Of a stretch of 64,000 nt of DNA, positions 9,566 through 18,323 are shown piece by piece. Below the pieces are notes generated by a model. That model saw nothing but the letters and a program-made list of their open reading frames with translations, was not told the DNA's origin and searched no databases. Origin of the DNA: Hyphomicrobiales bacterium (lineage in GTDB: Bacteria > Pseudomonadota > Alphaproteobacteria > Rhizobiales > Beijerinckiaceae); assembly GCA_947455455.1 (NCBI GenBank), contig CANGOE010000002.1:40847-104846 (forward strand), in the 5' to 3' direction. A program made the translations under genes and the position numbers. Numbering within the stretch: the stretch's first letter is position 1; every line of letters starts with the position of its first letter.

Positions 9566-10315
9566 TCAATGGATGAGCATGCCGCCATTCACATCGATCA
9601 CCGTACCGGTCAAATAGGACGACAGGTCGGAAGCCAGAAACAGATAGGCCCCCGCCACATCGCGCGCCTCGCCCAGACGGTTGAGCGGGATGCCCTTGAT
9701 AATATCGGCACGCATCTCGTCGGTCAGCTTGTCGCCGGTAATATCGGTCTGGATCAGGCCGGGGGTGATGCAATTGACGCGGATATTGTCGCTCCCCAAT
9801 TCGCGCGCCATCGCCTTGGCCAAGCCCAGCACACCGGCTTTGGCGGCCGAATAATGCGGACCACCGAAAATACCGCCACCGCGTTGGGCCGAGACCGATG
9901 ACATGCAGGCAATCGACCCCTGTTTGCGCGACCGCATATGCGGAATGAAGGCCTGCGAGAGATAGAGCACCCCCGACAGGTTCACATCCAGAATCCGGTG
10001 CCAATCGGCTTCGGTAATATCCATGGTTTTCACAGGCTGGGTGATGCCGGCATTGTTGATCAGAATATCGATCTGCCCGAATGCCTTGATGGCCTGGTCG
10101 GCCGCCTGACGGCAGGCTTCGGCATTGGTGACATCGCAGGCCAGCCCGATATGGTCCGCTCCCAGTTCAGCGGCCGCCTGCTGTGCGGCCACACCGTCAA
10201 GATCCAGTATTGCAATACGGGCTCCGTGTTCGGCAAACAGGCGCGCCGTGGCCAACCCGATACCGCGACGGCTGGCCGCCCCCGAAATGACAGCCGTTTT
10301 CCCTTTGAGCAACAT
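9566..10315 (-). CDS. SDR family oxidoreductase
   Basis: This 249-aa classical short-chain dehydrogenase has the Rossmann glycine motif SGAASRRGIG (residues 11-20), NNAG at 87-90, catalytic Ser near 140 and YSAAK (Tyr155, Lys159). The C terminus YLTGTVIDVNGGMLIH is typical of FabG/polyol-dehydrogenase-like SDRs. The start at ATG 10315 has a GGTGAGGAA ribosome site; the upstream extension is rejected. It leads the operon with the split transketolase. A role in oxidising a sugar or polyol to a ketose that feeds transketolase is plausible but unproven. Confidence 0.88.
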   Translation of the reverse strand: MLLKGKTAVISGAASRRGIGLATARLFAEHGARIAILDLDGVAAQQAAAELGADHIGLACDVTNAEACRQAADQAIKAFGQIDILINNAGITQPVKTMDITEADWHRILDVNLSGVLYLSQAFIPHMRSRKQGSIACMSSVSAQRGGGIFGGPHYSAAKAGVLGLAKAMARELGSDNIRVNCITPGLIQTDITGDKLTDEMRADIIKGIPLNRLGEARDVAGAYLFLASDLSSYLTGTVIDVNGGMLIH

Positions 10316-10471
10316 TTCCTCACCTCTGAATGATTGTTCTTTCTTGATCCGATCATCCCTTAAACCGGCAGGCAAGGCAAACGCAAACCGATTGAATATC
10401 CTGCGGCCCTATGCTGTGATCAGGCTGTTCAGGACAATCCATGTTGAAAAATCATTTGAGGGGGAACGGTC

Positions 10472-11536
10472 ATGCCAAGATGGCAACAATTGCTGATGCT
10501 CGCCATGGTGTTGTGTATCGCCGGTATCGGGGCACAGGCCGCCGATGGGCCGGTCGCCAAAGACGGGGTCTTTCTCGCCCGCGCCTTCAAGATCCATAGC
10601 GGCGAGGTGATGGACGAGGTCAAGCTCGCCTATAAAACCATCGGCGACCCTAAAAATCCGGCTGTGCTGATTCTGCACGGCACGGCCGGATCAGCACAGA
10701 ACATGCTCGGCGAGGGGTTCGGCGGGCAGTTGTTCGGCAAAGGGCAGGCTCTGGACTCTGAGCGTTATTTCATCATCCTGCCGGATGCGCTGGGGGCAGG
10801 CAAATCATCGAAACCTTCGGACGGGCTGAAAGCCAAATTCCCCGCCTATAATTATGACGATATGGTCGATGCCCAATACCGGCTGGTCACCGAAGGCTTG
10901 GGGATCAAGCATTTGCGCCTTGTGCTCGGCAATTCGATGGGCGGCATGCATACATGGGTTTGGGGGGTGCGCTATCCCGATATGATGGATGCCCTGGTGC
11001 CGCTGGCCTCGCAACCGACAGCCATGGCCAGCCGCAACTGGATGATGCGCCGGTTGATGATCGAAACCATCAAGGCCGATCCCGACTATCAAGGCGGCCA
11101 TTACACCACCCAGCCCAAACTGGCCCGCCTAGCCAATGTCTTTTATGCCACCGGCACCAATGGCGGCGATTTGGGTTGGCAGGGGCAGGCCCCTACCCGT
11201 GCGAAAGCCGATGCGCTGGTTGACAAAGCCCTTGCCGCCCCTGCGCCAGCCGATGCCAACGACTTTATCTACCAGTGGCAGTCCTCGGCCGATTACGATG
11301 TGTCACCGCAATTGGGCCGAATCAAAGCCCGCTTGCTGGCCATCAATTCCGCCGATGACGAACGCAATCCTGTCGCCAGTGGCTTGATGGTCAACAGCAT
11401 CAAACAGATCAAGCGGGCCAGACTCTATCTCATTCCGGCCAGCACTGACACGCGCGGACACGGCACGACCGGCTCTCAGGCCCAATTATGGGCCCCGGAA
11501 CTGAAAAAATTCATGGCCGGCCTGCCGAAACCCTGA
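10472..11536 (+). CDS. Secreted alpha/beta-fold hydrolase, MetX-like
   Basis: This 354-aa protein has an N-terminal signal peptide (residues 1-23, ending GAQAA) followed by an alpha/beta-hydrolase domain related to homoserine O-acetyltransferase. It shows AVLILHGTAGSAQNML, the nucleophile elbow GNSMGGMH with Ser155, an acid segment NSADDERNPV and a C-terminal His in DTRGHGTTGSQ. MetX enzymes of methionine synthesis are cytoplasmic, so export argues for a hydrolase with another substrate. It has a clear GAGGGG ribosome site and starts 156 bp from the divergent SDR operon. It ends 5 bp from the convergent glycosidase gene. Confidence 0.85.
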   Translation: MPRWQQLLMLAMVLCIAGIGAQAADGPVAKDGVFLARAFKIHSGEVMDEVKLAYKTIGDPKNPAVLILHGTAGSAQNMLGEGFGGQLFGKGQALDSERYFIILPDALGAGKSSKPSDGLKAKFPAYNYDDMVDAQYRLVTEGLGIKHLRLVLGNSMGGMHTWVWGVRYPDMMDALVPLASQPTAMASRNWMMRRLMIETIKADPDYQGGHYTTQPKLARLANVFYATGTNGGDLGWQGQAPTRAKADALVDKALAAPAPADANDFIYQWQSSADYDVSPQLGRIKARLLAINSADDERNPVASGLMVNSIKQIKRARLYLIPASTDTRGHGTTGSQAQLWAPELKKFMAGLPKP

Positions 11537-11541
11537 GCGGA

Positions 11542-12867
11542 TCAGGTCATTTTGGCCAGATCGGCTTTCATGGTTTGGGCGGGATGACCCGCCCATTCCA
11601 GCCACATGGCGGCGGTCCACGAGAAGTCGCGCCCCCCCAGACCATCGCCATTGCGCGGATCAAAGGCTTCCCTGAAGCCGTGGGTCATGATGCTGGTGGC
11701 CGAGGTCTGGCGCAGGCTTTCGGCGGCCTCCGCGAAACCGTAATGGGCCAGCCCGTCGGCAATCATCCGGTTGACGACAATCCAGACCGGTCCCCGCCAA
11801 TAGCGCCGTGCATCGTAACTGGCATGATGGGGGTCGGAACTGGGGACCATGAAGGGGGTGTCGGCCTGCCATGCGGCCATCAAGGCCATCAGGCTATCGG
11901 CCTCCTGCCGGCTCGCCACTTTGGCATAAAGCGGCAGGAACGAGGCCGAGGTTGCGCAAGGGGCGAGTTCACCCGTCACAAGGTCAAGCGAACGATAGGT
12001 GCCGTCGGCGGCTTTCAAGCGGGCAAAGGCTTTGGTGGAGCGCGCAATCCAGTCCTGCAACTGCTGGGCTTCGGCCTTGCGGCCCAATATCCCGGCCAGC
12101 TCCAGCAGATCATGGTCAGCCCGCAGTAAAATGCACTGGATGCCGAGATCGCAAACCCGCATCGACAGGTGGCGGGCCACCGACAGCCCGTCCCAGTTCA
12201 ACGCTTTGGCCTCTTCGACCAGCGTCATCACACGGTTGTAGAACAGATCGGTCGGCCGCTCGGACGGATCGACAATCTTGTTGTCCTTGCGCAAGCCCGA
12301 CACATCGACAGTGGGAATGATGGCCGATAGCGGACCATCCCAATCGGGTGAATTGTCACGGCCGGTCTCCCATGGATGCACCACCGTCACCAGACCGCTG
12401 GCCTCGGGATCGCGGATCGTATGCCACCAGTGGTGCGAGGCAAAGATCTTGTCGAAGACAGCACCGAGCCGGACCAAAGCGGCCTGCCGGTCCGGCTCAA
12501 GCTCAAAAATCATCCGCGCCGCGGTGGCGGCCACAGGCGGCTGGGTAATGCCTGTGGTGGGGGGCTGGTGATGGGTGCCCCAAGCCGATGGACCGGGATA
12601 GTAATGATCGGCAGGCGCATGGAACACAATGCTCGGCACCATGCCATCGGGCCATTGTCCGACAAACAGGGTCTCAAGCTCCTGCCATGCGCGCGCGCAA
12701 TCGAAGGTCGCAAAGCCCATCGCGACAAAGGCCGAATCCCAGTTCCACTGGAACGGATAGACCGAATGATTGGGCACGGTATACCCACCACGGTCATTGC
12801 GCCGCAAAATATCGTAAGCAAGATCGGTGCAGGCTTGCGGGGTCATCGGCTGTGTGTGCGCACTCAT
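11542..12867 (-). CDS. MGH1-like/GH63-type glycoside hydrolase
   Basis: This 441-aa protein is predicted to be an (alpha/alpha)6-barrel enzyme. WNWDSAFVAMG near residue 41 carries the aspartate typical of the catalytic or substrate subsite in MGH1/GH63 enzymes, and a later RRYWRGPVWIVVNRM block is shared with mannosylglycerate/glucosylglycerate hydrolases and other GH63 relatives. No signal peptide is seen, so it is cytoplasmic and acts on an imported glycoside. Its start lies 2 bp after the ATPase stop, making it the last gene of the sugar ABC operon. The exact substrate (alpha-glucoside, glucosylglycerate or mannosylglycerate) is not determined. Confidence 0.85.
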   Translation of the reverse strand: MSAHTQPMTPQACTDLAYDILRRNDRGGYTVPNHSVYPFQWNWDSAFVAMGFATFDCARAWQELETLFVGQWPDGMVPSIVFHAPADHYYPGPSAWGTHHQPPTTGITQPPVAATAARMIFELEPDRQAALVRLGAVFDKIFASHHWWHTIRDPEASGLVTVVHPWETGRDNSPDWDGPLSAIIPTVDVSGLRKDNKIVDPSERPTDLFYNRVMTLVEEAKALNWDGLSVARHLSMRVCDLGIQCILLRADHDLLELAGILGRKAEAQQLQDWIARSTKAFARLKAADGTYRSLDLVTGELAPCATSASFLPLYAKVASRQEADSLMALMAAWQADTPFMVPSSDPHHASYDARRYWRGPVWIVVNRMIADGLAHYGFAEAAESLRQTSATSIMTHGFREAFDPRNGDGLGGRDFSWTAAMWLEWAGHPAQTMKADLAKMT

Positions 12868-12869
12868 TT

Positions 12870-13907
12870 TTACAACGCTTTCCCTGTCTGTGTATCCATC
12901 ACCACCACGCGGGCCGCATCCAGTTGCAAGCCGAGTGTCATGCCCCGTTCAATCTCGGCCTGCGGTGCGGCCACAACCCTGACACGCTCGCCCTTGACCA
13001 TGCCTGTCAGCAACAGATGCGAGCCCATCGGCTCGATCACCCTGACCTCGAAGCCAAGCCCCTGATCGGCCTTAACCAATGCCACATCCTCGCCGCGAAA
13101 ACCCAGCAAGACCGGCCCTTCATGGGCCAAGGGCATGGAGAAACCCGCGCAAGCCAACCTGCCGGCGGACGCTGTCATAGACAGGAAATTCATCGGCGGC
13201 GAGCCGACAAAACCGCCGACAAAGGTGCTCGACGGTTTGGAATAGATGCGGGTCGGCGTATCGATCTGTTCGATCACGCCTTTGTACATCACCGCGATCC
13301 GGTCGGCCAAACCCATGGCTTCGGTCTGGTCATGGGTGACATAAAGCGTGGTCGTGCCCGCCTCTTTCAGCACGCTTTTCAATTCGGCCCGCATTTCGAG
13401 CCGCAACAAGGCATCGAGATTGGACAAAGGCTCGTCCATCAGCAGGACGGCCGGTTCCACCGCCAGAGCCCGCGCCACGGCGACACGCTGGCGCTGGCCG
13501 CCCGACAATTTGGCCGGATAGCGATCGAGATAAGGCCCGATCTGCAACAAATCCGCGGCCCGTTTGACCTGCCGCTGGATGGTCGCCTCGTCACGCTTTT
13601 GCATCCGCAGGCCGAAAGCGACATTTTCAAACACCGTCAGATGCGGAAACACCGCATAATTCTGGAACACCATTGCCAGACCGCGCTTGGCGGGCGGCAG
13701 ATCCGAGACATCCTGATCGCCGATCAGCACCCGCCCCGAACTGCGCGTTTCAAGTCCGGCGATGATCCGCAACAAAGTGGTCTTGCCGCACCCCGAAGGA
13801 CCGAGCAAAGCAACAAATTCCCCGTCCGTCACGGTCAGATCGAGATGTTCGAGTGCCATTGCGGCCCCGAAGCGCTTGCTGACACCTTCAATCGTAATGG
13901 CTGCCAT
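12870..13907 (-). CDS. Carbohydrate ABC transporter ATPase (MalK/UgpC-like)
   Basis: This 345-aa CUT1-type ATPase has Walker A GPSGCGKTT, Q-loop VFQNYAVFPHLTV, signature LSGGQRQRVAVARAL, Walker B LLMDEPLSNLD and switch His VTHDQTEA. A C-terminal TOBE/OB regulatory domain (VLLGFRGEDVALV) follows at about residues 235-345. MalK-type ATPases energise sugar import. The gene lies between the permeases and the glycosidase in a reverse operon, with 2 bp to the glycosidase and 15 bp from the permease stop. Confidence 0.92.
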   Translation of the reverse strand: MAAITIEGVSKRFGAAMALEHLDLTVTDGEFVALLGPSGCGKTTLLRIIAGLETRSSGRVLIGDQDVSDLPPAKRGLAMVFQNYAVFPHLTVFENVAFGLRMQKRDEATIQRQVKRAADLLQIGPYLDRYPAKLSGGQRQRVAVARALAVEPAVLLMDEPLSNLDALLRLEMRAELKSVLKEAGTTTLYVTHDQTEAMGLADRIAVMYKGVIEQIDTPTRIYSKPSSTFVGGFVGSPPMNFLSMTASAGRLACAGFSMPLAHEGPVLLGFRGEDVALVKADQGLGFEVRVIEPMGSHLLLTGMVKGERVRVVAAPQAEIERGMTLGLQLDAARVVVMDTQTGKAL

Positions 13908-13922
13908 GGCTCTGCGCCTCCC

Positions 13923-14744
13923 TCAGCGGCTGGTCACGCCCCAGAGGGCGAACAAATAGCGGCGCACCGCAAAGATAAACACCACCGACGGCACGATCAG
14001 GATGAACCCGCCTGCAAAACGGTAATGCAGGGGAGATTCGGACAGGACTGTCAGCAGATAGGCCGTCAATGTCCGTTGCTGGACCGTCAGAACCGAGGCG
14101 GCAAACACCTCGTTCCAGGAAATCACGAAGGCAAAAATCGCCGCCGCCGCCATGCCCGGCAGAGCCAGGGGCAACACGACTTTGACAAAGGCCTGCCAGC
14201 GGGTACACCCGAACACCCAAGCCGCCTCCTCCAATTCGCGCGGAATACCGGCAAACAGGCTGGCGGTGATCATGGCCGCAAACGGCAAAGCCAAGGCGGT
14301 ATGCACCAAAGACACGCCGAAAGCGGTATCATAGAGGCCGACACGGATGAACAGCACCGTCAAAGGCAGGGCCAATATCGCCAGCGGAAAAGCACGGGTC
14401 AGCAGGATCATCAGGCGGAACAGCGTCGCGCCCTTGAATGAAAAGCGCGCCAGCGCATAGCCGGCGGGTGCGCCCAATAACAGGGCCATCACCATGGTCA
14501 GGCTGGCCGCCAGCACCGAATTGAGAGCGGCATTCCAGACCCCGTCGATTTTCAGAAACACCGCCAGTTGATCGAGGGACAGGCTGGCAGGCCACAGGGT
14601 TTTGGGCCATTGATAGACAGCCGGACGGCCCCCGAATGCCCCCAGTCCGATCAACCCGATCGGCAGAAGCACCCAGACGCACAGCACCGCCACGCCCGAA
14701 CCATAAATCCAGCCTTTCACGGAACCGATTGACGGTTTTGTCAT
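13923..14744 (-). CDS. Carbohydrate ABC transporter permease (MalG-like)
   Basis: This 273-aa CUT1 permease has about six membrane segments and a canonical EAA loop, ELEEAAWVFGCTRWQAFVKVVLPLALPGMAAA. Its start overlaps the stop of the preceding permease by 4 bp, which is usual for coupled MalF/MalG pairs. Together they form the membrane channel of the sugar importer. Confidence 0.92.
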   Translation of the reverse strand: MTKPSIGSVKGWIYGSGVAVLCVWVLLPIGLIGLGAFGGRPAVYQWPKTLWPASLSLDQLAVFLKIDGVWNAALNSVLAASLTMVMALLLGAPAGYALARFSFKGATLFRLMILLTRAFPLAILALPLTVLFIRVGLYDTAFGVSLVHTALALPFAAMITASLFAGIPRELEEAAWVFGCTRWQAFVKVVLPLALPGMAAAAIFAFVISWNEVFAASVLTVQQRTLTAYLLTVLSESPLHYRFAGGFILIVPSVVFIFAVRRYLFALWGVTSR

Positions 14745-15589
14745 GCCTGTGCCTCCGGCTTTTCGCGCAACAACCGCAGATAGACCGCCGTCGCCGCCAG
14801 CGAGATCACCATGATCAGCACCGCATAGGCCGCCGCCACACTGTAATTCTGGTTTTCGCGTTGCCAGACATAGGCCTCGCCGACCAGCACCGGAATATTG
14901 CGGCCGCCGATTGCATACACAGCGGCAAACACCTCAAAGGCCAGCACCGTGCGCAAAATCAAGGCCGATTGCAGGCTGGGCTTGAGCATCGGCAATGTGA
15001 CACGGGTGAATTTTTGCCAACGCCCCGCACCGAAAATTTCGGCGGCCTCGCCGAACTCCTTGGGGATCAATTGCAACCCGGCGACAATGATCACCAGAAC
15101 CACCGCCGTCGACCGCCAGATTTCGGCCACCACCACCGCGATAAACAGCGTGACAGGCGTTTCGGCATTCAACCAGGCGGTCGGGCTGTCGATCACCCCC
15201 ATATGGAACAACAGCGTGTTGAGGTAACCGGTATTCTGCAGGATCGCCAACCAGACCAGACCCGCCGCCAGATCGGAGACCCCCAAAGGGATGGTCCAGA
15301 TCCACAACACCAATTCGCGGCCCTTCTGCATTTTCTGCAACATCAGCCCCATGCCGATGGCCAGCATCATTTGCAGGGGCACCACCGTCAGAACCAGCAT
15401 GAAGGTGTTGCGGATCGAGACGTTGAAATTCAGATCATTCAGCATCCGCTGGTAATTGCCCAAAAACCCCGCCGTACCGCCGTCAAACGACAGCACGATT
15501 GTCTGGACCAGCGGCACAGCAAAAAAGACCGCAAGAAACACACTTGCCGGAGCAATCAGCATATAGGGCAACCAGCGTGAGGTCGGCAT
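14741..15589 (-). CDS. Carbohydrate ABC transporter permease (MalF-like)
   Basis: This 282-aa CUT1 permease has six predicted membrane segments. Its cytoplasmic EAA loop is KEFGEAAEIFGAGRWQKFTRVTLPMLKPSLQSA. It follows the binding-protein gene after 68 bp, and that gap contains a 9-bp GC hairpin. It overlaps the MalG-like gene by 4 bp. The protein is somewhat shorter than E. coli MalF because it lacks the large periplasmic insertion, as is usual for CUT1 permeases outside enterobacteria. Confidence 0.92.
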   Translation of the reverse strand: MPTSRWLPYMLIAPASVFLAVFFAVPLVQTIVLSFDGGTAGFLGNYQRMLNDLNFNVSIRNTFMLVLTVVPLQMMLAIGMGLMLQKMQKGRELVLWIWTIPLGVSDLAAGLVWLAILQNTGYLNTLLFHMGVIDSPTAWLNAETPVTLFIAVVVAEIWRSTAVVLVIIVAGLQLIPKEFGEAAEIFGAGRWQKFTRVTLPMLKPSLQSALILRTVLAFEVFAAVYAIGGRNIPVLVGEAYVWQRENQNYSVAAAYAVLIMVISLAATAVYLRLLREKPEAQA

Positions 15590-15618
15590 GGTGTGTTGAT
15601 ATCCTCAAGAGGGAAAGT

Positions 15619-15643
15619 GGCACGCGGACCATGCCCGCGTGCC
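15619..15643 (-). other. Intercistronic hairpin after the binding-protein gene
   Basis: A perfect 9-bp inverted repeat (arms 15619-15627 and 15635-15643, seven-base loop) lies between the binding-protein stop and the first permease start. There is no T-tract on the reverse strand, so it is not a complete terminator. Similar stems in sugar operons protect the upstream mRNA and raise binding-protein levels relative to permeases; that role is inferred. Confidence 0.5.
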
Positions 15644-15657
15644 GGTTTGTTCAAGCC

Positions 15658-16947
15658 TTATTTGACAGGGCAAGCGCCTTCGCTGGCCTTGTCGGGAGCC
15701 CAGCAAGGAGCCTTGGTGGCCGCCATGATCGAACGCATGACGTCGGCTTGCGCATCAAGCGTGGCGCGGACAGGCTCGTTGCGCAGGACAATGCGCTGGA
15801 ACGTGTCGACATAGACCTTGTTGAACTCGCCGCCCTTGTCACCCAGACCGACCGGCAACAAAGCCACTACGGCATCCTTGGCTGTCTGGGTCTTGGCCAC
15901 GCCTTCGGCCAGCAGTTTCACACCCGGTGACAAGGTCGCAGGCAAAGTGGCATTGACCACCGGGAAGAAGCCAACTTCGGAAGCCGTGATCAACTGGGTT
16001 TCCGGCTTGGTCAGATGCAGGATCAGATCGGCCGCACCCTTGCGGTCGGGGGCGCCTTTGGCAATGGCCAGACCTGCAATCACCGGCATATAGGAGCGAC
16101 CCTTTGGACCGGCTGGCGGGGCAACCACCAGATAGTCATTCGGGGACTGTTGCAAGGCATCCTTGACGCGGGCAATGTGATCCCATGCCACCCAGACTTC
16201 ACCCGCCATCAAAGGCTCCTGCATGAAGTCATAAGAGGTTGAGTTGGGGTTGGATTGTGCCCAGACGGCCTTGAAATCGTTCCACATCGCTTCAGCCTCG
16301 GCCGAACGGTATTCGGTCACCATCGAAGCGGTGTAGGAAGGATAGAGATTGCCCTGCAGGAAGCGGGCGAACAGACCCTTGGGGCCAACCGGGAAGCCGA
16401 GACGGCGCTGTCCGGTTTTCTCGTTCATCGCTTTGCCCCATTCAGCCAGTTGCTGATAGGTCAGCGCATTCACATCGGCCCCTGCGGGCAGGAAAGGCAG
16501 GGCCTTTTTGTTGACCACCATCACATAGGTGGCCTGCATCCACGGAATATACATCTGCTTTGAAGTGCCGAGCTTGCCCAACTCCATCAGACCGGCGGGA
16601 ATCCCGCGATCCTTCAGATTTGCGGCAACATCATCGATGGCATCCAGCGCGCCCATCGGCAACAGCGGTTGCAATTCGCCATGCAAAGCGCCGACCAGAC
16701 TGATCGTGTGCTTGTTGGCCTCGACCTCGGCTTTCATGCGCACGGTAAACGGTGACGGCTCGTCAACCACATAGCTGGTTTTGGGCGCACCCTTCAAAAT
16801 CACGTCGCGCACTTTCTGCGCCTCGTCGATCGGCCGCAACTGGGTCGACAGAAAGATCAGATCCTGGGCCTTGGCCACGGGGGCCGTGCCTCCCAGAGCC
16901 AAAGTCACAACGGCGGCAACGCCGGCGAGTAGAACAGTTTTACGCAT
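15658..16947 (-). CDS. Carbohydrate ABC transporter substrate-binding protein (family 1)
   Basis: This 429-aa extracellular sugar-binding protein starts at ATG 16947, behind GGAGGACGAG. The signal peptide MRKTVLLAGVAAVVTLALGGTAPVAKA precedes a family-1 SBP domain (ALTYQQLAEWGKAMNEKTGQ, AGLAIAKGAPDRKGAADLILHLTKPETQ). It is the first structural gene after lacI, with only 36 bp between them. It captures the ligand for the MalF/MalG/MalK-like complex downstream. The ligand identity is unknown. Confidence 0.9.
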   Translation of the reverse strand: MRKTVLLAGVAAVVTLALGGTAPVAKAQDLIFLSTQLRPIDEAQKVRDVILKGAPKTSYVVDEPSPFTVRMKAEVEANKHTISLVGALHGELQPLLPMGALDAIDDVAANLKDRGIPAGLMELGKLGTSKQMYIPWMQATYVMVVNKKALPFLPAGADVNALTYQQLAEWGKAMNEKTGQRRLGFPVGPKGLFARFLQGNLYPSYTASMVTEYRSAEAEAMWNDFKAVWAQSNPNSTSYDFMQEPLMAGEVWVAWDHIARVKDALQQSPNDYLVVAPPAGPKGRSYMPVIAGLAIAKGAPDRKGAADLILHLTKPETQLITASEVGFFPVVNATLPATLSPGVKLLAEGVAKTQTAKDAVVALLPVGLGDKGGEFNKVYVDTFQRIVLRNEPVRATLDAQADVMRSIMAATKAPCWAPDKASEGACPVK

Positions 16948-16983
16948 GTCTCGTCCTCCACGGATTAGGGTCATTCTTGGTCT

Positions 16984-17994
16984 TTATCGGGTTGGTGGCG
17001 GTGCTGTGGATCCACGTTCGATCAGACGCACCTCTCTGATATCGTGAACGGGTGTGGCTTCGGGGGTCTTGATGCGCGCGAGCAACAGCGAAGCCAGACG
17101 CTCGCCGGTATCGGCGGGCGGCAATTCCATCGTTGTCAAAGCCGGATCGGTACGCGCTGAAGCAGGCAGGTTGTCATGGCCGATCACCGACAGATCAGCG
17201 GGCACGCTCAGTCCCAATTCCCTGGCGGCTTTCAACACGCCGTAAGCCATGCGGTCGGTGGCGCATATAAGGGCGGTCGGACGATGCGCACCGGCCAGCA
17301 CATTCAGAGACACCGCATAGGCAGGATCGGTTTCGGCCGCACTTTCAATCGAGTGCGGCACAAGCCCCGCCGCCTGCATCGCCGCCTCGTAGCCATTGCG
17401 GCGCAAGGTCGCAAAGGTAAAGGCCGAAGGGGCCGCCAGATGCACAATATGGCGGTGGCCTAGGGCCAGCAATCGTTCGGTGGCCACGCTGAAGGCCTTC
17501 ATGCCGTCGCCGTCGAGCAGGGAATAATCACCCGCCACATCCGAACGGCCCATCACCACAAAAGGCGTATCCGTGGTCAGCAGATAGCGGATCCGCGCAT
17601 CGTCGCGCCGCGCACGCACGACGATGATGCCGTCAGCGCGGCGGCCTTCGACAATCCGCCGATAGGTTTTGATTTCCTCATCGCCCGGAGGTGCGGCCAG
17701 CAGGGTCAGATCATATCCGGCTTTGACAAAATGAGGCCCCATCGCCGCCAGCAACTCGATATAGAGCGGCTCGCCGAACCGGCCATGGGCCGTGGGCAGG
17801 ACCATGGTCACCACTTCGGTCTGCCCGCGCCGCAAACGCCGCGCCGCCGCATTGGGACGATAGCCGGAGGCTTCCGCCGCCGCCCTCACCCGCGCCCGTG
17901 TCAGCGCCGAGACATCGGTATAGTCATCCAGCGCCCGCGACACTGTCGTGATCGACAAGCCCAGTGACTGTGCCAGTTCCCGAATGGTCGACAT
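16984..17994 (-). CDS. LacI-family transcriptional regulator
   Basis: This 336-aa repressor has a LacI helix-turn-helix at residues 3-24 (IRELAQSLGLSITTVSRALDDY), the hinge region SGYRPNAAARRLRRGQTEVV, and a periplasmic-binding-protein-like effector domain. It is the first gene of the reverse sugar operon, and a 20-bp palindrome overlaps the promoter upstream of it. Autoregulation of the whole lacI-to-glycosidase operon, relieved by the imported sugar or a derivative, is the simplest reading. Confidence 0.93.
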   Translation of the reverse strand: MSTIRELAQSLGLSITTVSRALDDYTDVSALTRARVRAAAEASGYRPNAAARRLRRGQTEVVTMVLPTAHGRFGEPLYIELLAAMGPHFVKAGYDLTLLAAPPGDEEIKTYRRIVEGRRADGIIVVRARRDDARIRYLLTTDTPFVVMGRSDVAGDYSLLDGDGMKAFSVATERLLALGHRHIVHLAAPSAFTFATLRRNGYEAAMQAAGLVPHSIESAAETDPAYAVSLNVLAGAHRPTALICATDRMAYGVLKAARELGLSVPADLSVIGHDNLPASARTDPALTTMELPPADTGERLASLLLARIKTPEATPVHDIREVRLIERGSTAPPPTR

Positions 17995-18057
17995 GATGCG
18001 CCCTTGTCCTCACCCCGTCCGATCCCGGCAATGTTGATTTTTATCGATGAGCCGGTG

Positions 18058-18103
18058 AATCCAAAACGTTTTGGATTTTGATCAGATCCATTATTCTTGT
18101 CAA
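18058..18103 (-). promoter_or_regulatory. lacI operon promoter with LacI-type operator
   Basis: On the reverse strand there is a perfect -35 TTGACA (18103-18098), a 17-nt spacer and a -10-like CAAAAT (18080-18075). The 20-bp perfect palindrome AATCCAAAACGTTTTGGATT (18058-18077) overlaps the -10 and the expected start of transcription. A CG-centred even palindrome is the usual LacI-family operator form. Binding here would block the operon that begins with lacI itself. The gap 17995-18323 otherwise shows no gene. Confidence 0.75.
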
Positions 18104-18323
18104 GACACATCCTGCAGTTACGGCGTTTGGAGAGCGGGAATGACCGGTGGGCAAGACACACCCCAAGCCTGCCCCGTGACGTGATAGAATAGTCTTTCGA
18201 AATGCGTTTTATTGTAAAACGTTCAGATATATTGCGATATTCTTCGCAGTTTAAATAGATTGCCCTTCGTCTCCGACAATATCCTGCCTGCTCATCTTCG
18301 ATGTGGTGACGGGCGGGCATCTC

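Noticed and set aside
12588..14441. 617-codon forward open frame
   Set aside because: It lies antisense to the glycosidase, the MalK-like ATPase and the MalG-like permease, is rich in His/Arg/Gln and has no domain. It is a frame shadow of GC-rich coding DNA.
18201..18230. Second LacI operator candidate (AAAACGTT at 18217-18224)
   Set aside because: Only the inner AACGTT is symmetric; the outer positions do not match the perfect 20-bp operator at 18058.
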